Shown: positions 9,219 through 22,290 of the stretch, in pieces
Layout: each line of letters begins with the position of its first letter
Numbering within the stretch: position 1 is the stretch's first letter
DNA from: Geminocystis sp. NIES-3708
GTDB taxonomy: Bacteria; Cyanobacteriota; Cyanobacteriia; Cyanobacteriales; Cyanobacteriaceae
Direction of reading: 5' to 3'
Length of the DNA stretch: 64,000 nt
Assembly (NCBI RefSeq): GCF_001548095.1
Contig: NZ_AP014815.1
Location: 744,001-808,000, forward strand
Notes under the pieces: generated by a model
The model's database searches: none
Seen by the model: the letters and a program-made list of their open reading frames with translations, nothing else
What the model was told of the DNA's origin: nothing
Program-made: the position numbers and the translations under genes

Positions 9219-9295
9219 GAAAAAATTATTCAAAAAAAGTCAACATTCTTATTGTAAAGAATAACATCAATATGTTTTAAAGAAAAAAGTATGAA

Positions 9296-9327
9296 AAAAG
9301 CACCCTAAGTATTGATAGAGTGCTTTT
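9296..9327 (-). terminator. rRNA operon terminator
   Basis: A 12-bp stem, AAAAGCACTCTA facing TAGGGTGCTTTT on the minus strand with one G-U pair, has a 9-base loop. It is followed on that strand by a short U-run and lies about 40 bases past the 5S gene. It separates the rRNA operon from cpcE. Confidence 0.82.
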
Positions 9328-9367
9328 AAGTTCTGATATGTATCTTATTTAGAGTGTGAGAAAATTA

Positions 9368-9487
9368 AAGCTGGCATGGAACTATTGTCCCGTGGGGCTA
9401 CCCCCAGAGTATCGTCGCCGCGATTGCGTTTCACCCACGAGTTCGAGATGGATCGTAGTGGTTCCACAATGCTAAACACACCAGCTA
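9368..9487 (-). rRNA. rrf: 5S ribosomal RNA
   Basis: About 120 bases. The 5' AGCTGG pairs with the 3' CCAGCT, and internal segments (GTGGAACCACTACGATCC, CATCTCGAACTC, GGGGGTAGCCCCA) match bacterial 5S helices. It is the last gene of the operon, about 60 bases after the 23S. Ends are estimated from helix I and may be off by one or two bases. Confidence 0.93.
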
Positions 9488-9548
9488 AGACTATGAAAGT
9501 TAAATAACCCTCAAGACTGCATGAAATAGTAAATAGATTTTAAGATTA

Positions 9549-12332
<2,784 letters not shown>

Positions 12333-12369
12333 TGTCTGTCATTTTACAGCTTTTTCTACTTACTTTTTC

Positions 12370-12407
12370 TATGCAGTTTTCAAGGTTCTTACTGAACAAC
12401 GGTTCAG
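12370..12407 (-). promoter_or_regulatory. boxB-boxA-D4 antitermination module upstream of 23S
   Basis: On the minus strand: boxB hairpin CTGAACCGTTGTTCAG (complement of 12392-12407), then boxA GAACCTTGAAAA (complement of 12377-12388), then the conserved CTGCATA of domain D4 (complement of 12370-12376). This is the order described for cyanobacterial 16S-23S spacers. It should support NusB/S10-type antitermination. Confidence 0.8.
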
Positions 12408-12436
12408 CATCCATTTTTTGGTGCTAATTTGTTCCC

Positions 12437-12509
12437 TGGAGATAAGCGGACTCGAACCGCTGACATCCTGCTTGCAAAGCAGGCGCTCTACCAACTGAGC
12501 TATACCCCC
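12437..12509 (-). tRNA. tRNA-Ala(TGC)
   Basis: A 73-base cloverleaf in the 16S-23S spacer. The acceptor GGGGGTA pairs with TATCTCC; the anticodon loop TTTGCAA carries TGC. CCA is not encoded. It is the second of the spacer's two tRNAs (Ile then Ala), the common two-tRNA arrangement of cyanobacterial operons. Confidence 0.96.
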
Positions 12510-12556
12510 AATCTTTTTTCTCTCTTGGAAAAATTTACTTCTTCTCCCAAAAGAAG

Positions 12557-12630
<74 letters not shown>

Positions 12631-12642
12631 GTGAACCTATTC

Positions 12643-12659
12643 TTAATAGTTTGAATGCC
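12643..12659 (-). other. 3' half of the pre-16S processing stem (ITS D2 region)
   Basis: GGCATTCAAACTATTAA on the minus strand is complementary, apart from one base, to the 16S leader at 14316-14332. The two flank the 16S gene, so they should pair into the long stem cut by RNase III during 16S maturation. Confidence 0.7.
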
Positions 12660-12699
12660 TTTTTCTCACTCTTGCTGACTTCTATTCGAAGTCTCCCTT

Positions 12700-14185
<1,486 letters not shown>

Positions 14186-14388
14186 GTAGATTCCTTTTCA
14201 CCTAAGTTACTTAGTTCTCTCAACGAGCTTTTTGATTGCTCTTTTTGTTAGTAATTTAATACTTGCTTTGTTAATTTAAAGTTCTTTAACAAGGGTGTAT
14301 GTTATATTTGAAAATGGCTTTCAAACTATTAAATTGTCGAGGTTCGTGGTGTGTTAGACTGAGTCAATTGGCTCAATCACACATTTAC
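14186..14388 (-). other. rRNA operon leader with processing stem half and boxB/boxA-like elements
   Basis: Untranslated leader between the promoter and 16S. It holds a hairpin-forming TGAGTCAATTGGCTCA (14360-14375), followed on the minus strand by a boxA-like GAACCTCGACAA. Next comes the leader half of the 16S processing stem (14316-14332). A 7-bp inverted repeat TTTGAAA/TTTCAAA at 14307-14325 overlaps it. Confidence 0.65.
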
Positions 14389-14389
14389 T

Positions 14390-14418
14390 AATATAACTAA
14401 TAATTCTAGAATCTGCAA
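14390..14418 (-). promoter_or_regulatory. Probable rRNA operon promoter
   Basis: On the minus strand a -35 TTGCAG (complement of 14413-14418) and a -10 TATATT (complement of 14390-14395) are separated by exactly 17 bases. Transcription should start near 14383, about 200 bases before mature 16S and upstream of the processing stem, as required. Confidence 0.65.
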
Positions 14419-14598
14419 CTCTTTTTTTAAATATTTTTTTCAAGGATGCTTTTAACGGGATAAATACTTTTGATACTAAGCTTTACAGGGATTAATCTTT
14501 TTTTGTGTTTCATTTACTTTTATGGGGTTGAAGCTACAATCAATAATATTTGATTTAGTTAAAATAAGGATAAAAGTGTTTTGTGAGGGTTTTTGTTT

Positions 14599-15006
14599 AT
14601 GTCTGAAAATAATTTGGTTGATAAGTCAATGGAAGGGCTTAATCAATCTGTCACGGTGGAGAAAAAAAATGTATTGGAAAATTTCAAAGTTTTTTTATCT
14701 AGTTGGCGCTTTAAGGTAGCCGCTGTAATTGGGGTGTTGATGATGTTGATGTTGTTCATTTTTTATTGGCAACATTTGATTGCGGTTATGGGAATGAATA
14801 TGTGGGTTAATCATGCTAACGCTAAAGCAATTGATTGTATGGTAAAAGATACTAATGATGATGAATATATTAGTTGTACAGCAATGATGGATGATCAAGT
14901 TATACCCTTAGAGTGTGGGACTAGTATCTTGAATATTGGTTGTCGAGTTAATTATGGTAATGCTTCTCCTTCTTTTAAAGGTTTGGGAGTGAAGGGAAGT
15001 CGTTGA
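14599..15006 (+). CDS. Hypothetical membrane-anchored protein
   Basis: 135 residues, not recognised. A hydrophilic N-terminus of about 35 residues is followed by one strong transmembrane helix (VAAVIGVLMMLMLFIFYW) and a C-terminal domain of about 75 residues. That domain has five cysteines (around AIDCMV, ISCTAM, PLECGTSILNIGC), suggesting an exported disulfide-rich or metal-binding fold. The ATG at 14599 has a GAGGG ribosome-binding site about ten bases upstream; a TTG two codons earlier is the alternative. Divergent from the rRNA promoter and convergent with hfq, ending three bases before it. Confidence 0.6.
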   Translation: MSENNLVDKSMEGLNQSVTVEKKNVLENFKVFLSSWRFKVAAVIGVLMMLMLFIFYWQHLIAVMGMNMWVNHANAKAIDCMVKDTNDDEYISCTAMMDDQVIPLECGTSILNIGCRVNYGNASPSFKGLGVKGSR

Positions 15007-15009
15007 TTT

Positions 15010-15219
15010 TTATTTACTTTTAATATAAGCAAGGGATTGTGTCCAAATCAATATTTTCTCTTTTTTACTATTCTGAAGACAAAAACAATTTTGATCTTGC
15101 CATAATATTAATCCTTGTTCTGATTGATTGGTTATTAATCCAATTTCTACAGGGGTTTTATTTTTAATAAAGGTTTGTATTTGTCTAATACTGGGAAAGC
15201 CGGTGTTAAATACTGTCAT
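15010..15219 (-). CDS. hfq: Cyanobacterial Hfq-like Sm protein
   Basis: A 69-residue Sm-fold protein that forms hexamers. It shows the cyanobacterial Hfq pattern: GFPSIRQIQTFIKNKTPVEI, then GLILWQDQNCFCLQ and a C-terminal IWTQSLAYIKSK. This form lacks the canonical YKHA RNA-binding motif. In Synechocystis, Hfq binds the pilus ATPase PilB1 and is needed for motility and transformation rather than acting as a classic sRNA chaperone. It is divergent from dapF with 36 bases between starts; hfq-dapF adjacency is common in cyanobacteria and supports the call. Confidence 0.87.
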   Translation of the reverse strand: MTVFNTGFPSIRQIQTFIKNKTPVEIGLITNQSEQGLILWQDQNCFCLQNSKKEKILIWTQSLAYIKSK

Positions 15220-15255
15220 AATTATTAGTTATTGTTTCTAATTTAGGTTTTTGCT

Positions 15256-16098
15256 ATGACTTTGAAGTTTACCAAATATCATGGACTTGGTAATGATTTT
15301 ATTTTAATTGATAATTTGGCTTCCTCTGAGCCTTTAATTTCTCCTGATGAGGCAGTGAAATTATGCGATCGTCATTTTGGTATTGGTGCAGATGGTGTTA
15401 TTTTTGTTTTACGAACAAAAAATTCTACTGATTATAGTATGCGGATTTTCAATTCTGATGGCTCTGAACCAGAAATGTGTGGTAATGGTATTCGTTGTTT
15501 TGCTCAATTCATTACAGAGTTAGAAGGTATTGAAAGGATTGGAAAAACTTATAAAATCGATACTTTAGCGGGGTTAATTTCTCCAACTATTATGGGTAAT
15601 GGACAAATTAAAGTAGATATGGGTGAGCCACAATTATTAGCACAAAACATTCCCACAACTTTAATGAAAAAAGACGAAAAAGTTGTTAACGAGTTGTTGG
15701 TGATTGATGATCAAGATTATTTTGTTACCTGTGTGAGTATGGGTAATCCTCATTGTTTAGTCTTTGTTGATGATATTGATAGTGTTGATTTAATCAAAGT
15801 TGGTCCTTTATTTGAAAAGAATAACTACTTTCCTCAAAAAACAAATACTGAGTTTATAGAGGTTATTTCCTCCAATTATTTGAAGATGAAGGTATGGGAA
15901 AGAGGTGCTGGTATTACTTTGGCTTGTGGCACTGGTGCTTGTGCTACTGTAGTAGCTGGTGTTTTAAATAATAAATGTGATCGTTCTACAACGGTAGAGT
16001 TACCCGGTGGTTGCTTGGAAATTGAATGGTCAGAAAAAGACAATCATGTTTATATGACTGGTCCTGCCACGAAGGTATTTTCAGGAGAAGTTGTTTAA
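15256..16098 (+). CDS. dapF: Diaminopimelate epimerase
   Basis: A 280-residue PLP-independent epimerase converting LL- to meso-diaminopimelate for lysine and peptidoglycan synthesis. Both catalytic cysteines are in context: [13 protein letters not shown] in the N-terminal half and [14 protein letters not shown] in the C-terminal half. The N-terminal [10 protein letters not shown] is also family-typical. The start ATG lies 36 bases from the hfq start on the other strand, so the two promoters must overlap. Confidence 0.95.
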   Translation: MTLKFTKYHGLGNDFILIDNLASSEPLISPDEAVKLCDRHFGIGADGVIFVLRTKNSTDYSMRIFNSDGSEPEMCGNGIRCFAQFITELEGIERIGKTYKIDTLAGLISPTIMGNGQIKVDMGEPQLLAQNIPTTLMKKDEKVVNELLVIDDQDYFVTCVSMGNPHCLVFVDDIDSVDLIKVGPLFEKNNYFPQKTNTEFIEVISSNYLKMKVWERGAGITLACGTGACATVVAGVLNNKCDRSTTVELPGGCLEIEWSEKDNHVYMTGPATKVFSGEVV

Positions 16099-16212
16099 AT
16101 AATGTTAATTTTCTGAATTTATTTAAAGATAGTTTTTATATTTAATTAGATAAATCAGAATTTTTAGGCTATTAAGATTATATAGTAACCCTACTACGTG
16201 ATTAAGCGTAAT

Positions 16213-16392
16213 ACAGGGTATAGATGATGACTAACTTAAAAGACAAGGAGACTCCACACACAGGAAGATAATCTTTTTTATGAATAAAATTCTCTTAAAA
16301 ATGTGAAATTATTGGGAATTTTCTTCCTATCCATTTTTCTACTTATCTATCTGTTATGTTTTCATCATATTTTCTGTCTAACTACTGTATTG
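16213..16392. repeat. Decayed copy (C) of the ~200-bp intergenic repeat element
   Basis: This part of the 380-bp dapF-rimK spacer aligns with the elements at 33732-33936 and 40091-40289. Shared segments include ATGAATAAAATT, AAAAATGT and GGGAATTTTCTTCC (compare 40150-40210 in complement), plus CTACTTATC, TTTTCATCAT and TTCTGTC. The terminal inverted repeats are no longer recognisable. Nothing else is seen in the spacer except a small GC-containing inverted repeat at 16189-16218. Confidence 0.55.
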
Positions 16393-16478
16393 TTAAATAC
16401 AATAACCATGAGAAGAACATCACCAGTTGTACAATGAGATAAATTCAAAAGCCGATTACAAAATATTCAGAATATCCC

Positions 16479-17387
16479 ATGAAAATAGCTATTTTATCTC
16501 AAGATAGTAGCCTTTATTCCACTAAAAGATTAAAAGAAGCAGGAGAAAAAAGAGGGCATCAAATGAAGGTGGTAAATTATCTTCGATGCTACATGAATAT
16601 AACTTCTCATAAACCAACAGTGGTATATGGTGGAAAAACTCTAGAAAATTTTGATGCTATTATTCCTCGTATTGGTGCGTCAAAGACGTTTTACGGCTTG
16701 GCGGTAGTAAGACAATTCGAGGTAATGGGAGTTTTTAGTGCGAATGAATCTCAAGCTATTTCAAGATCTCGTGATAAATTGCGTTGTGTGCAAATTTTAG
16801 CACGAGAAGGTATTGGTTTACCTGTCACTGGTTTTGCCCATGATACCGAAGATATAGATGGCTTAATTGAAACTGTCGGCGGTGCGCCTTTGGTGATTAA
16901 ATTATTAGAAGGAACTCAGGGTATAGGTGTTGTTTTAGCGGAAACTTATCAAGCGGCAAAGTCAGTAATTCAGGCTTTTAAAGGATTAAATGCCAATATT
17001 TTAGTGCAAGAATTTATTAAAGAAGCAGGAGGAGCAGATATTCGTTGTTTTGTCGTCGGGAATAAAGTTGTAGCGGCAATGAAAAGACAAGGTCCCGAAG
17101 GAGATTTTCGTTCTAATCTTCATCGAGGTGGTAAAGCAGAGAAAATCAAATTAACCCCAGAGGAAAGAAGTACGGCTATTCGTTCTGCAAAGGCAATGGG
17201 ATTAAGGATTGCTGGAGTGGATTTACTGCGTTCAAATCATGGCCCAGTAGTAATGGAAGTTAATTCTTCTCCCGGATTAGAAGGTATTGAAAAAGCTAGT
17301 CAGATTGATGTTGCTGATAAAATTATTGATTTTCTGGAAAAAAATGTGGAAATAGGTAATAGTACTCGTGATCGTATTCAGTTTTAG
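16479..17387 (+). CDS. rimK: RimK-type ATP-grasp ligase
   Basis: 302 residues; ATP-grasp amino-acid ligase. Enterobacterial RimK adds glutamates to the C-terminus of ribosomal protein S6 and can make poly-glutamate. Visible: the N-terminal [20 protein letters not shown], the glycine-rich ATP loop [31 protein letters not shown], and the metal-binding end [16 protein letters not shown]. Length and motifs are standard. A transcript could start in the decayed repeat upstream. Whether S6 is the target here is inference. Confidence 0.9.
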   Translation: MKIAILSQDSSLYSTKRLKEAGEKRGHQMKVVNYLRCYMNITSHKPTVVYGGKTLENFDAIIPRIGASKTFYGLAVVRQFEVMGVFSANESQAISRSRDKLRCVQILAREGIGLPVTGFAHDTEDIDGLIETVGGAPLVIKLLEGTQGIGVVLAETYQAAKSVIQAFKGLNANILVQEFIKEAGGADIRCFVVGNKVVAAMKRQGPEGDFRSNLHRGGKAEKIKLTPEERSTAIRSAKAMGLRIAGVDLLRSNHGPVVMEVNSSPGLEGIEKASQIDVADKIIDFLEKNVEIGNSTRDRIQF

Positions 17388-17546
17388 TGACTTTTTAAAT
17401 AATTTTTAGAAAATACATCCTATTTTAAAAACAATAAAATCATTTCCCATTCCTCATCTTGACATTCACATTCAACATTCCCGATTACATAATTAAATAA
17501 TCAAAAAACTGAAATTATTATCGGAATTTTGACGAAAAATGATAAT

Positions 17547-18728
17547 TTAATTTTCTCTGTCAAAATACTTATAGGCACTATAAGCCATTGTTACTACTCC
17601 TGTTGTTAAAGAAGATTCGTCTAATTCGAAACGAGGATGATGTAAAGGATAATTATGTTGGTTTTCTTTGCCAATACCTAAACGAAACATGGTACCAGGT
17701 GCATACTCTAAATATACCGCAAAATCTTCTGCCCCTAAGGATGGTTCAATAATATTGATAACGTGTTCTTCTCCTAATGCCTCAATGGCTGATTTTTCAA
17801 TAATTTTCGTTAATGTCATTTCATTTTGTACACTGGGCAAACGATGATGATAATTAATCTGACATTTTGCACCGTAAGTATTGCAAACTCCCTCTACAAT
17901 ATTTTTAATCCAAATAGGTAATTTTTCTCGAACTTCAGGATTTAGCGATCGCACAGTACCAACCATTTTGACCTGATCAGCGATAATATTAGCCGCTTTT
18001 CCGCCATTAATTTGTCCGATAGTTAAAACTAAAGGATCTAGTGGGTTTTGCATTCGGCTGATAGCTTGTTGTAAGCTAGTAATAACTTGTGCCGCGATCC
18101 AAATAGCATCTATAGCTTGATGAGGACGAGCACCATGACCAGCTTCACCTTGAATTATAATCTCTAAATCATCCATAGCAGAAGTTAAAGCACCATAACG
18201 AATGCCCACAGAACGAGCAGGAATCGATGGAAAAACATGAACCCCAAAAATTGCAGAAATTCCCTTCATGGCACCGTCTTCAACCATCCAAAGAGCACCC
18301 TGAGCGATTTCTTCGGCTGGTTGAAAAATAAATCGAATATTACCGGGTAAAAAATCTTTTAGTTGAGAGAGAATCATAGCAGTACCTAAGCCTACAGTCG
18401 TATGTAAATCATGACCACAAGCGTGCATAACTCCCGGCACACGAGAGGCAAATTCTAACTGAGTTGCTTCTTGAATAGGTAAAGCATCCATATCAGTACG
18501 AATAGCTAAATGAAGAGTACTTTCACCGTTACCTTTTAATTCTCCAATGACACCTGTTTTTCCCACTCCTTCTTCCACATGAAGCCCACAAGAAGATAAA
18601 ACTCCAGCAACATAGGTAGCAGTTTGATATTCTTGTCCACTTAATTCTGGATGGAGATGAAAATGACGACGAATTTCGATTAATCTTGGTGCTAAATCTA
18701 CCGCTAAGTGCTTGATTTTACTGAGCAT
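17547..18728 (-). CDS. M20 family metallopeptidase / N-acyl-amino-acid amidohydrolase
   Basis: 393 residues, the HipO/AbgB/IAA-amino-acid hydrolase type of M20D. Metal-binding motifs: HACGHDLHTTVGLG (about residue 100), PAEEIAQGA with the catalytic Glu pair, FGVHVFPS, and GAEDFAVYLE. A dimerisation domain with GEAGHGARPHQAIDA lies in the middle. It hydrolyses an amide of an acylated amino acid; the physiological substrate cannot be read from sequence. Stand-alone, no signal peptide. Confidence 0.9.
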   Translation of the reverse strand: MLSKIKHLAVDLAPRLIEIRRHFHLHPELSGQEYQTATYVAGVLSSCGLHVEEGVGKTGVIGELKGNGESTLHLAIRTDMDALPIQEATQLEFASRVPGVMHACGHDLHTTVGLGTAMILSQLKDFLPGNIRFIFQPAEEIAQGALWMVEDGAMKGISAIFGVHVFPSIPARSVGIRYGALTSAMDDLEIIIQGEAGHGARPHQAIDAIWIAAQVITSLQQAISRMQNPLDPLVLTIGQINGGKAANIIADQVKMVGTVRSLNPEVREKLPIWIKNIVEGVCNTYGAKCQINYHHRLPSVQNEMTLTKIIEKSAIEALGEEHVINIIEPSLGAEDFAVYLEYAPGTMFRLGIGKENQHNYPLHHPRFELDESSLTTGVVTMAYSAYKYFDREN

Positions 18729-18893
18729 TATATCAACTCACATTTTATACTTTGGGGGGAATAAATCAATTTTAGATCAAAAGTAGATTTTCGCTAAATA
18801 GAAGACGAAGAGAAAATTATTAATTACTCATTACTTATTAATAATTACTCGTTGTCTTCTCTAAATTGTTGATTGTTAATTGCTCATTGGTAT

Positions 18894-19109
18894 CTAGCCT
18901 TCAGCATTTAAGAAAGGTAATAAGGCAACTAAACGAGCTTGTTTAACTGCACGGGTTAAATCTCTTTGTTGACGGGCAGTTAATCCAGTGATACGACGAG
19001 GAAGCATCTTGCCTCTTTCCGTTACGAATTTATGTAGTAATTCGATATCTTTATAGTCAATAGGTTGACTTGGAGGAATAGGAGATAATCTTTTGCGAAA
19101 ATAAGCCAT
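18894..19109 (-). CDS. rpsR: 30S ribosomal protein S18
   Basis: 71 residues, full-length bS18, which binds S6 in the 30S platform. Motifs: [21 protein letters not shown] and [25 protein letters not shown]. It follows rpmG on the same strand by 49 bases, the usual cyanobacterial rpmG-rpsR pair. Confidence 0.97.
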   Translation of the reverse strand: MAYFRKRLSPIPPSQPIDYKDIELLHKFVTERGKMLPRRITGLTARQQRDLTRAVKQARLVALLPFLNAEG

Positions 19110-19158
19110 AATTATGTTTAAACTATTATTTTTACTTGTAAGAAACTAGAAAATCAAA

Positions 19159-19353
19159 CTATTTAATTTCTTTGTGAACGGTGTGTTTATTGCAATGAGT
19201 ACAGAATTTTTTCAGTTCCATTCTGCCAGTAGTATTGCGTCTGTTTTTCATGGTTGTATAACGAGAAACACCAGCAGAGCGTTTATCATTATTTGTGCGA
19301 CACTCAGTGCATTCAAGAGTGATAATTATACGGACACCTTTTTTACTTGCCAT
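19159..19353 (-). CDS. rpmG: 50S ribosomal protein L33
   Basis: 64 residues, bL33. It has two CxxC pairs (CTECR and CTHCN), so it is the zinc-binding (C+) form. The N-terminal [18 protein letters not shown] and [16 protein letters not shown] are standard. First gene of the rpmG-rpsR unit and divergent from lysS. Confidence 0.97.
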   Translation of the reverse strand: MASKKGVRIIITLECTECRTNNDKRSAGVSRYTTMKNRRNTTGRMELKKFCTHCNKHTVHKEIK

Positions 19354-19544
19354 TTTTTTAGCTTAGTTACTATAACAGTAATTTTATACACAATCTATTA
19401 TTATCCCATAATAACGTTATTTTTGACAAGTTCTAAATAATTGACCCTAAAGCAACCCAAGTTATTTAAACAGATGAAAATAGAAGAAAAGATTAAGATA
19501 TAATAGTAAGTTTGCAATTTAATAACATTCAAGAGAAATAAATT

Positions 19545-21116
19545 ATGTTTTGGGCGGATAAAATAGCGGAAACATCTCAACAACCAGAATTAGTGAACGA
19601 TTCCAAAACCCCTTCAGGTAGAGTTCATGTTGGTTCAGTAAGAGGGGTAATTATTCATGATGTCATGTATCGTGCCTTAAAAAGAGCTGGAAAACCTGTG
19701 AAATTCACTTATGGTGTTGATGATTACGATGCGTTAGATACTGTACCTCACTATTTAGATCAAGAAAAATTTACTCCTTATCTAGGTTATCCTCTTTGTA
19801 ATGTTCCTTCTCCTAATAATAGTGCTTCTGATTATGCTAAATATTTTATGGGAGAATTTTTAGAAGTTTTTGAGTATTTAGGAGTTAAAGCTGAGATTTA
19901 TTATTTGAGAGATTTATATCGCTCCGGCAAACTAAACACTTATATTGATAAATTTTTACGTCATGCTCAAGATGTGAGAGAAGTATATAAAGATGTCAGT
20001 AAAGCGGAACGTCCTAATAACTGGTATCCTTTTCAAGTAGTTTGCGAAAATTGTGGAAAAATTGCCACCACCAATGTTACTGACTATGATGGCGAAAAAG
20101 TTTTTTATACCTGCAAAGAAGACGCTACAGACTGGGTTAAAGGTTGTGGACACCAAGGGTGGGTGTCGCCTTTTGATGGTAATGGTAAACTACCTTGGAA
20201 AGTTGAGTGGGTAGCTAAATGGGATTTAGTTGGTGTAACGATGGAAATGGCTGGAAAAGATCATTCCCAAAAAGGTGGCTCTCGTGATGTTGCTAACGCT
20301 ATTTGTCGTAAAGTTTTGCACAAAAAACCACCCTTTCATTCTCCTTATGAATTCATCCTCGTTAATGGTACAAAAATGAGTTCTTCCAAGGGTGTTGGCT
20401 CAAGTGCAAAAGATATGGCGGATTTATTACCACCAGAATTATTACGTTTTTTAATGTTAAGAACTCAACCAAAAACTGTGATTAATTTTGCTCCTAATTA
20501 TGACACAATTATTCGTTTATTTAGAGATTATGATAATTTATTAAATGAATATACTAAATTGCAAAAAAATAGTTCAGAAGTAGAATTAGATAAAAATTTA
20601 TTACCTTTATTTTATGCACAATTAGGAGAAGAAATTAAAACCTATTATACCTTTGATATTAGCACCTTGATTTCTTTATTACAAGTACCCCATTTAGACT
20701 TAAAAGCCGAAATTAGAAAAAGAGCAGATAGAGAATTAAACGAGTATGATTGGGAAAAAATAAATGAAAGAATTATGGTAGCTAAGAAATGGTTAGAAGA
20801 CTATGCTGATGAAGAAGAAAAACTTGTTATTTATTTTGATACAATTCCAGCTATTGCTTCACAATTAAGTGATGAACAAAAACAATATTTAATCGCATTA
20901 AAAGATATATTAACTAATGTTGAAAATTGGGAAGGAGAAGAGTTACAGACAGCTTTGTTTACTGCGACAAAACAGTTAAATGTTAGCCCGAATATAGCAT
21001 TTCCTGCCGTTTATTATTCATTTTTAGGTAAAGAAAAAGGACCAAAAGCTGGTTATTTATTTTCTTATTTAGACAAAAACTTTGTATTAAAACGTTTAAA
21101 TGATGTAATTAAATAA
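19545..21116 (+). CDS. lysS: Class I lysyl-tRNA synthetase
   Basis: 523 residues. It charges tRNA-Lys but is the class I (archaeal-type, LysRS1) enzyme, not the class II form usual in cyanobacteria. HIGH-like motif PSGRVHVGSVRG near residues 23-34 and KMSSSKG at 277-283 define the class I fold. Cysteine pairs CENCGK and CKEDATDWVKGCGHQG suggest a zinc site; SKGGSRDVANAI lies between. The alpha-helical C-terminal half is present and uninterrupted. Divergent from rpmG. Base composition looks like its neighbours, so any transfer is not recent. Confidence 0.9.
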   Translation: MFWADKIAETSQQPELVNDSKTPSGRVHVGSVRGVIIHDVMYRALKRAGKPVKFTYGVDDYDALDTVPHYLDQEKFTPYLGYPLCNVPSPNNSASDYAKYFMGEFLEVFEYLGVKAEIYYLRDLYRSGKLNTYIDKFLRHAQDVREVYKDVSKAERPNNWYPFQVVCENCGKIATTNVTDYDGEKVFYTCKEDATDWVKGCGHQGWVSPFDGNGKLPWKVEWVAKWDLVGVTMEMAGKDHSQKGGSRDVANAICRKVLHKKPPFHSPYEFILVNGTKMSSSKGVGSSAKDMADLLPPELLRFLMLRTQPKTVINFAPNYDTIIRLFRDYDNLLNEYTKLQKNSSEVELDKNLLPLFYAQLGEEIKTYYTFDISTLISLLQVPHLDLKAEIRKRADRELNEYDWEKINERIMVAKKWLEDYADEEEKLVIYFDTIPAIASQLSDEQKQYLIALKDILTNVENWEGEELQTALFTATKQLNVSPNIAFPAVYYSFLGKEKGPKAGYLFSYLDKNFVLKRLNDVIK

Positions 21117-21202
21117 TATTTAAGATTATGTAGGTTTATTTGTAAAAATTGCACTTAACCTACTATAGTGTTAAGTCTTAAAATATTGAAATTGTTAGTA
21201 AA

Positions 21203-21790
21203 ATGTTCGAGTTTAGTTTACCTAATAGTAAAATTATTTATTATCCTAATTTATGGTCATTAGATGAAGCTAATTTTTTGTTTAAAGAGCTAAAAAGTAG
21301 GATAAAATGGCAACAATATTATATAACTTTATTTGGTAAAAATCATCCTCAACCCCGCTTGACAGCATGGTACGGTGATCAAGGTAAAATATATACTTAT
21401 TCTGGCATGACTCTATATCCTCATGGGTGGATTAAGCCATTAATAATAGTAAAAGAAAAAATTGAACCAATAATTAATACAAAATTCAATAGTGTTCTAT
21501 TGAATCTCTATCGTGACGGAAAAGACGGCATGGGATGGCATAGTGATAATGAAAAAGAATTAGGGAAAAAACCTGTTATTGCTTCCGTAAGTTTAGGTGC
21601 TCAAAGACGATTTTTATTAAAACCTAGGGATAAAAAAAATAATCTACGAGAGGAAATTATTTTAAGTCATGGTAGTTTATTAATTATGGCAGGGGAGACT
21701 CAAGAATATTGGTTACATCAAATTCCAAAAACCAGTAAACCTGTTGCCCCAAGAATTAATTTAACTTTTAGATTTATTGTTGATAATTAA
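21203..21790 (+). CDS. AlkB-like 2-oxoglutarate/Fe(II) dioxygenase
   Basis: 195 residues, an AlkB-homologue of the ALKBH2/3-like group, predicted to remove alkyl lesions from nucleic-acid bases. The HxD iron ligands are in MGWHSDNEKELG, the distal histidine in YWLHQIPKT, and the 2-oxoglutarate-binding arginines in APRINLTFRF. PRLTAWYGDQG and IASVSLGAQRRFLL are typical. It follows lysS by about 85 bases and ends with a good terminator hairpin at 21814-21857. Confidence 0.9.
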   Translation: MFEFSLPNSKIIYYPNLWSLDEANFLFKELKSRIKWQQYYITLFGKNHPQPRLTAWYGDQGKIYTYSGMTLYPHGWIKPLIIVKEKIEPIINTKFNSVLLNLYRDGKDGMGWHSDNEKELGKKPVIASVSLGAQRRFLLKPRDKKNNLREEIILSHGSLLIMAGETQEYWLHQIPKTSKPVAPRINLTFRFIVDN

Positions 21791-21813
21791 AATATGTTGA
21801 CACTAAATACAAT

Positions 21814-21859
21814 AATCTTACTATATGAGTTGTAAGCTTTGTCAGTATAGTAAGATTTT
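21814..21859 (+). terminator. Hairpin terminator after the AlkB-like gene
   Basis: A 12-bp perfect stem AATCTTACTATA/TATAGTAAGATT with a 20-base loop, followed by TTTTA on the plus strand. It starts 24 bases after the alkB-like stop codon. Confidence 0.65.
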
Positions 21860-21903
21860 AGGGTTGCGATAGAATATCTAAGTCAATAATTAATGATCAA
21901 TTA

Positions 21904-22191
21904 TTAATTATTATCTACATTTTCAGTATTTTTCAGTAAAGTTACTCTCACGTCATCAATAGCATGATTTAATTGATTAATTTTTTCTTCTAAACTTAAT
22001 CTTTCATTTTCAATTTCTTCCTCATCATCTATCATGGAATATCTACGAGATTTGATAGATGGCTCATTATCTGAAATAGTTTTATTATCATTATTTTTGT
22101 TAGCTATTACTGTGCCAATGATGCCACCAACAACTCCACCAACAATAGTGCCTAAAAGAAATCCACCACCAAAGTTGTCTTTTTCACTCAT
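21904..22191 (-). CDS. Small glycine-zipper membrane protein (YtxH-like)
   Basis: 95 residues. A short N-terminus leads to a glycine-rich helix (GGGFLLGTIVGGVVGGIIGTVIA). A charged linker and a coiled-coil-forming tail (EEEIENERLSLEEKINQLN) follow. The layout resembles YtxH/gas-vesicle-like stress proteins, but this is a general resemblance only. Start ATG at 22191. Stands alone. Confidence 0.6.
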   Translation of the reverse strand: MSEKDNFGGGFLLGTIVGGVVGGIIGTVIANKNNDNKTISDNEPSIKSRRYSMIDDEEEIENERLSLEEKINQLNHAIDDVRVTLLKNTENVDNN

Positions 22192-22290
22192 ATATTTTGA
22201 TTTAATTATTTATAAAATTTTATTTATTTTTCTATACTTATAAGAAAATATTAAAATTATTATTGATTGTGAACTATTAACCGTTTATTG

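Noticed and set aside
14307-14325. Promoter for the rRNA operon at the TATAAC/TTGAAA pair
   Set aside because: The spacing is about 12 bases and it lies inside the leader half of the 16S processing stem; the pair at 14390-14418 has 17-base spacing and lies upstream.
14522-14719. Open frame of 65 codons on the plus strand
   Set aside because: It overlaps the start of the better-supported 14599-15006 gene in another frame and has no ribosome-binding site of note.
16246-16275. Yfr1-like small RNA (ACTCCACACAC)
   Set aside because: The core differs from ACUCCUCACAC, the following hairpin is too weak for a terminator, and the block aligns with the dispersed repeat.
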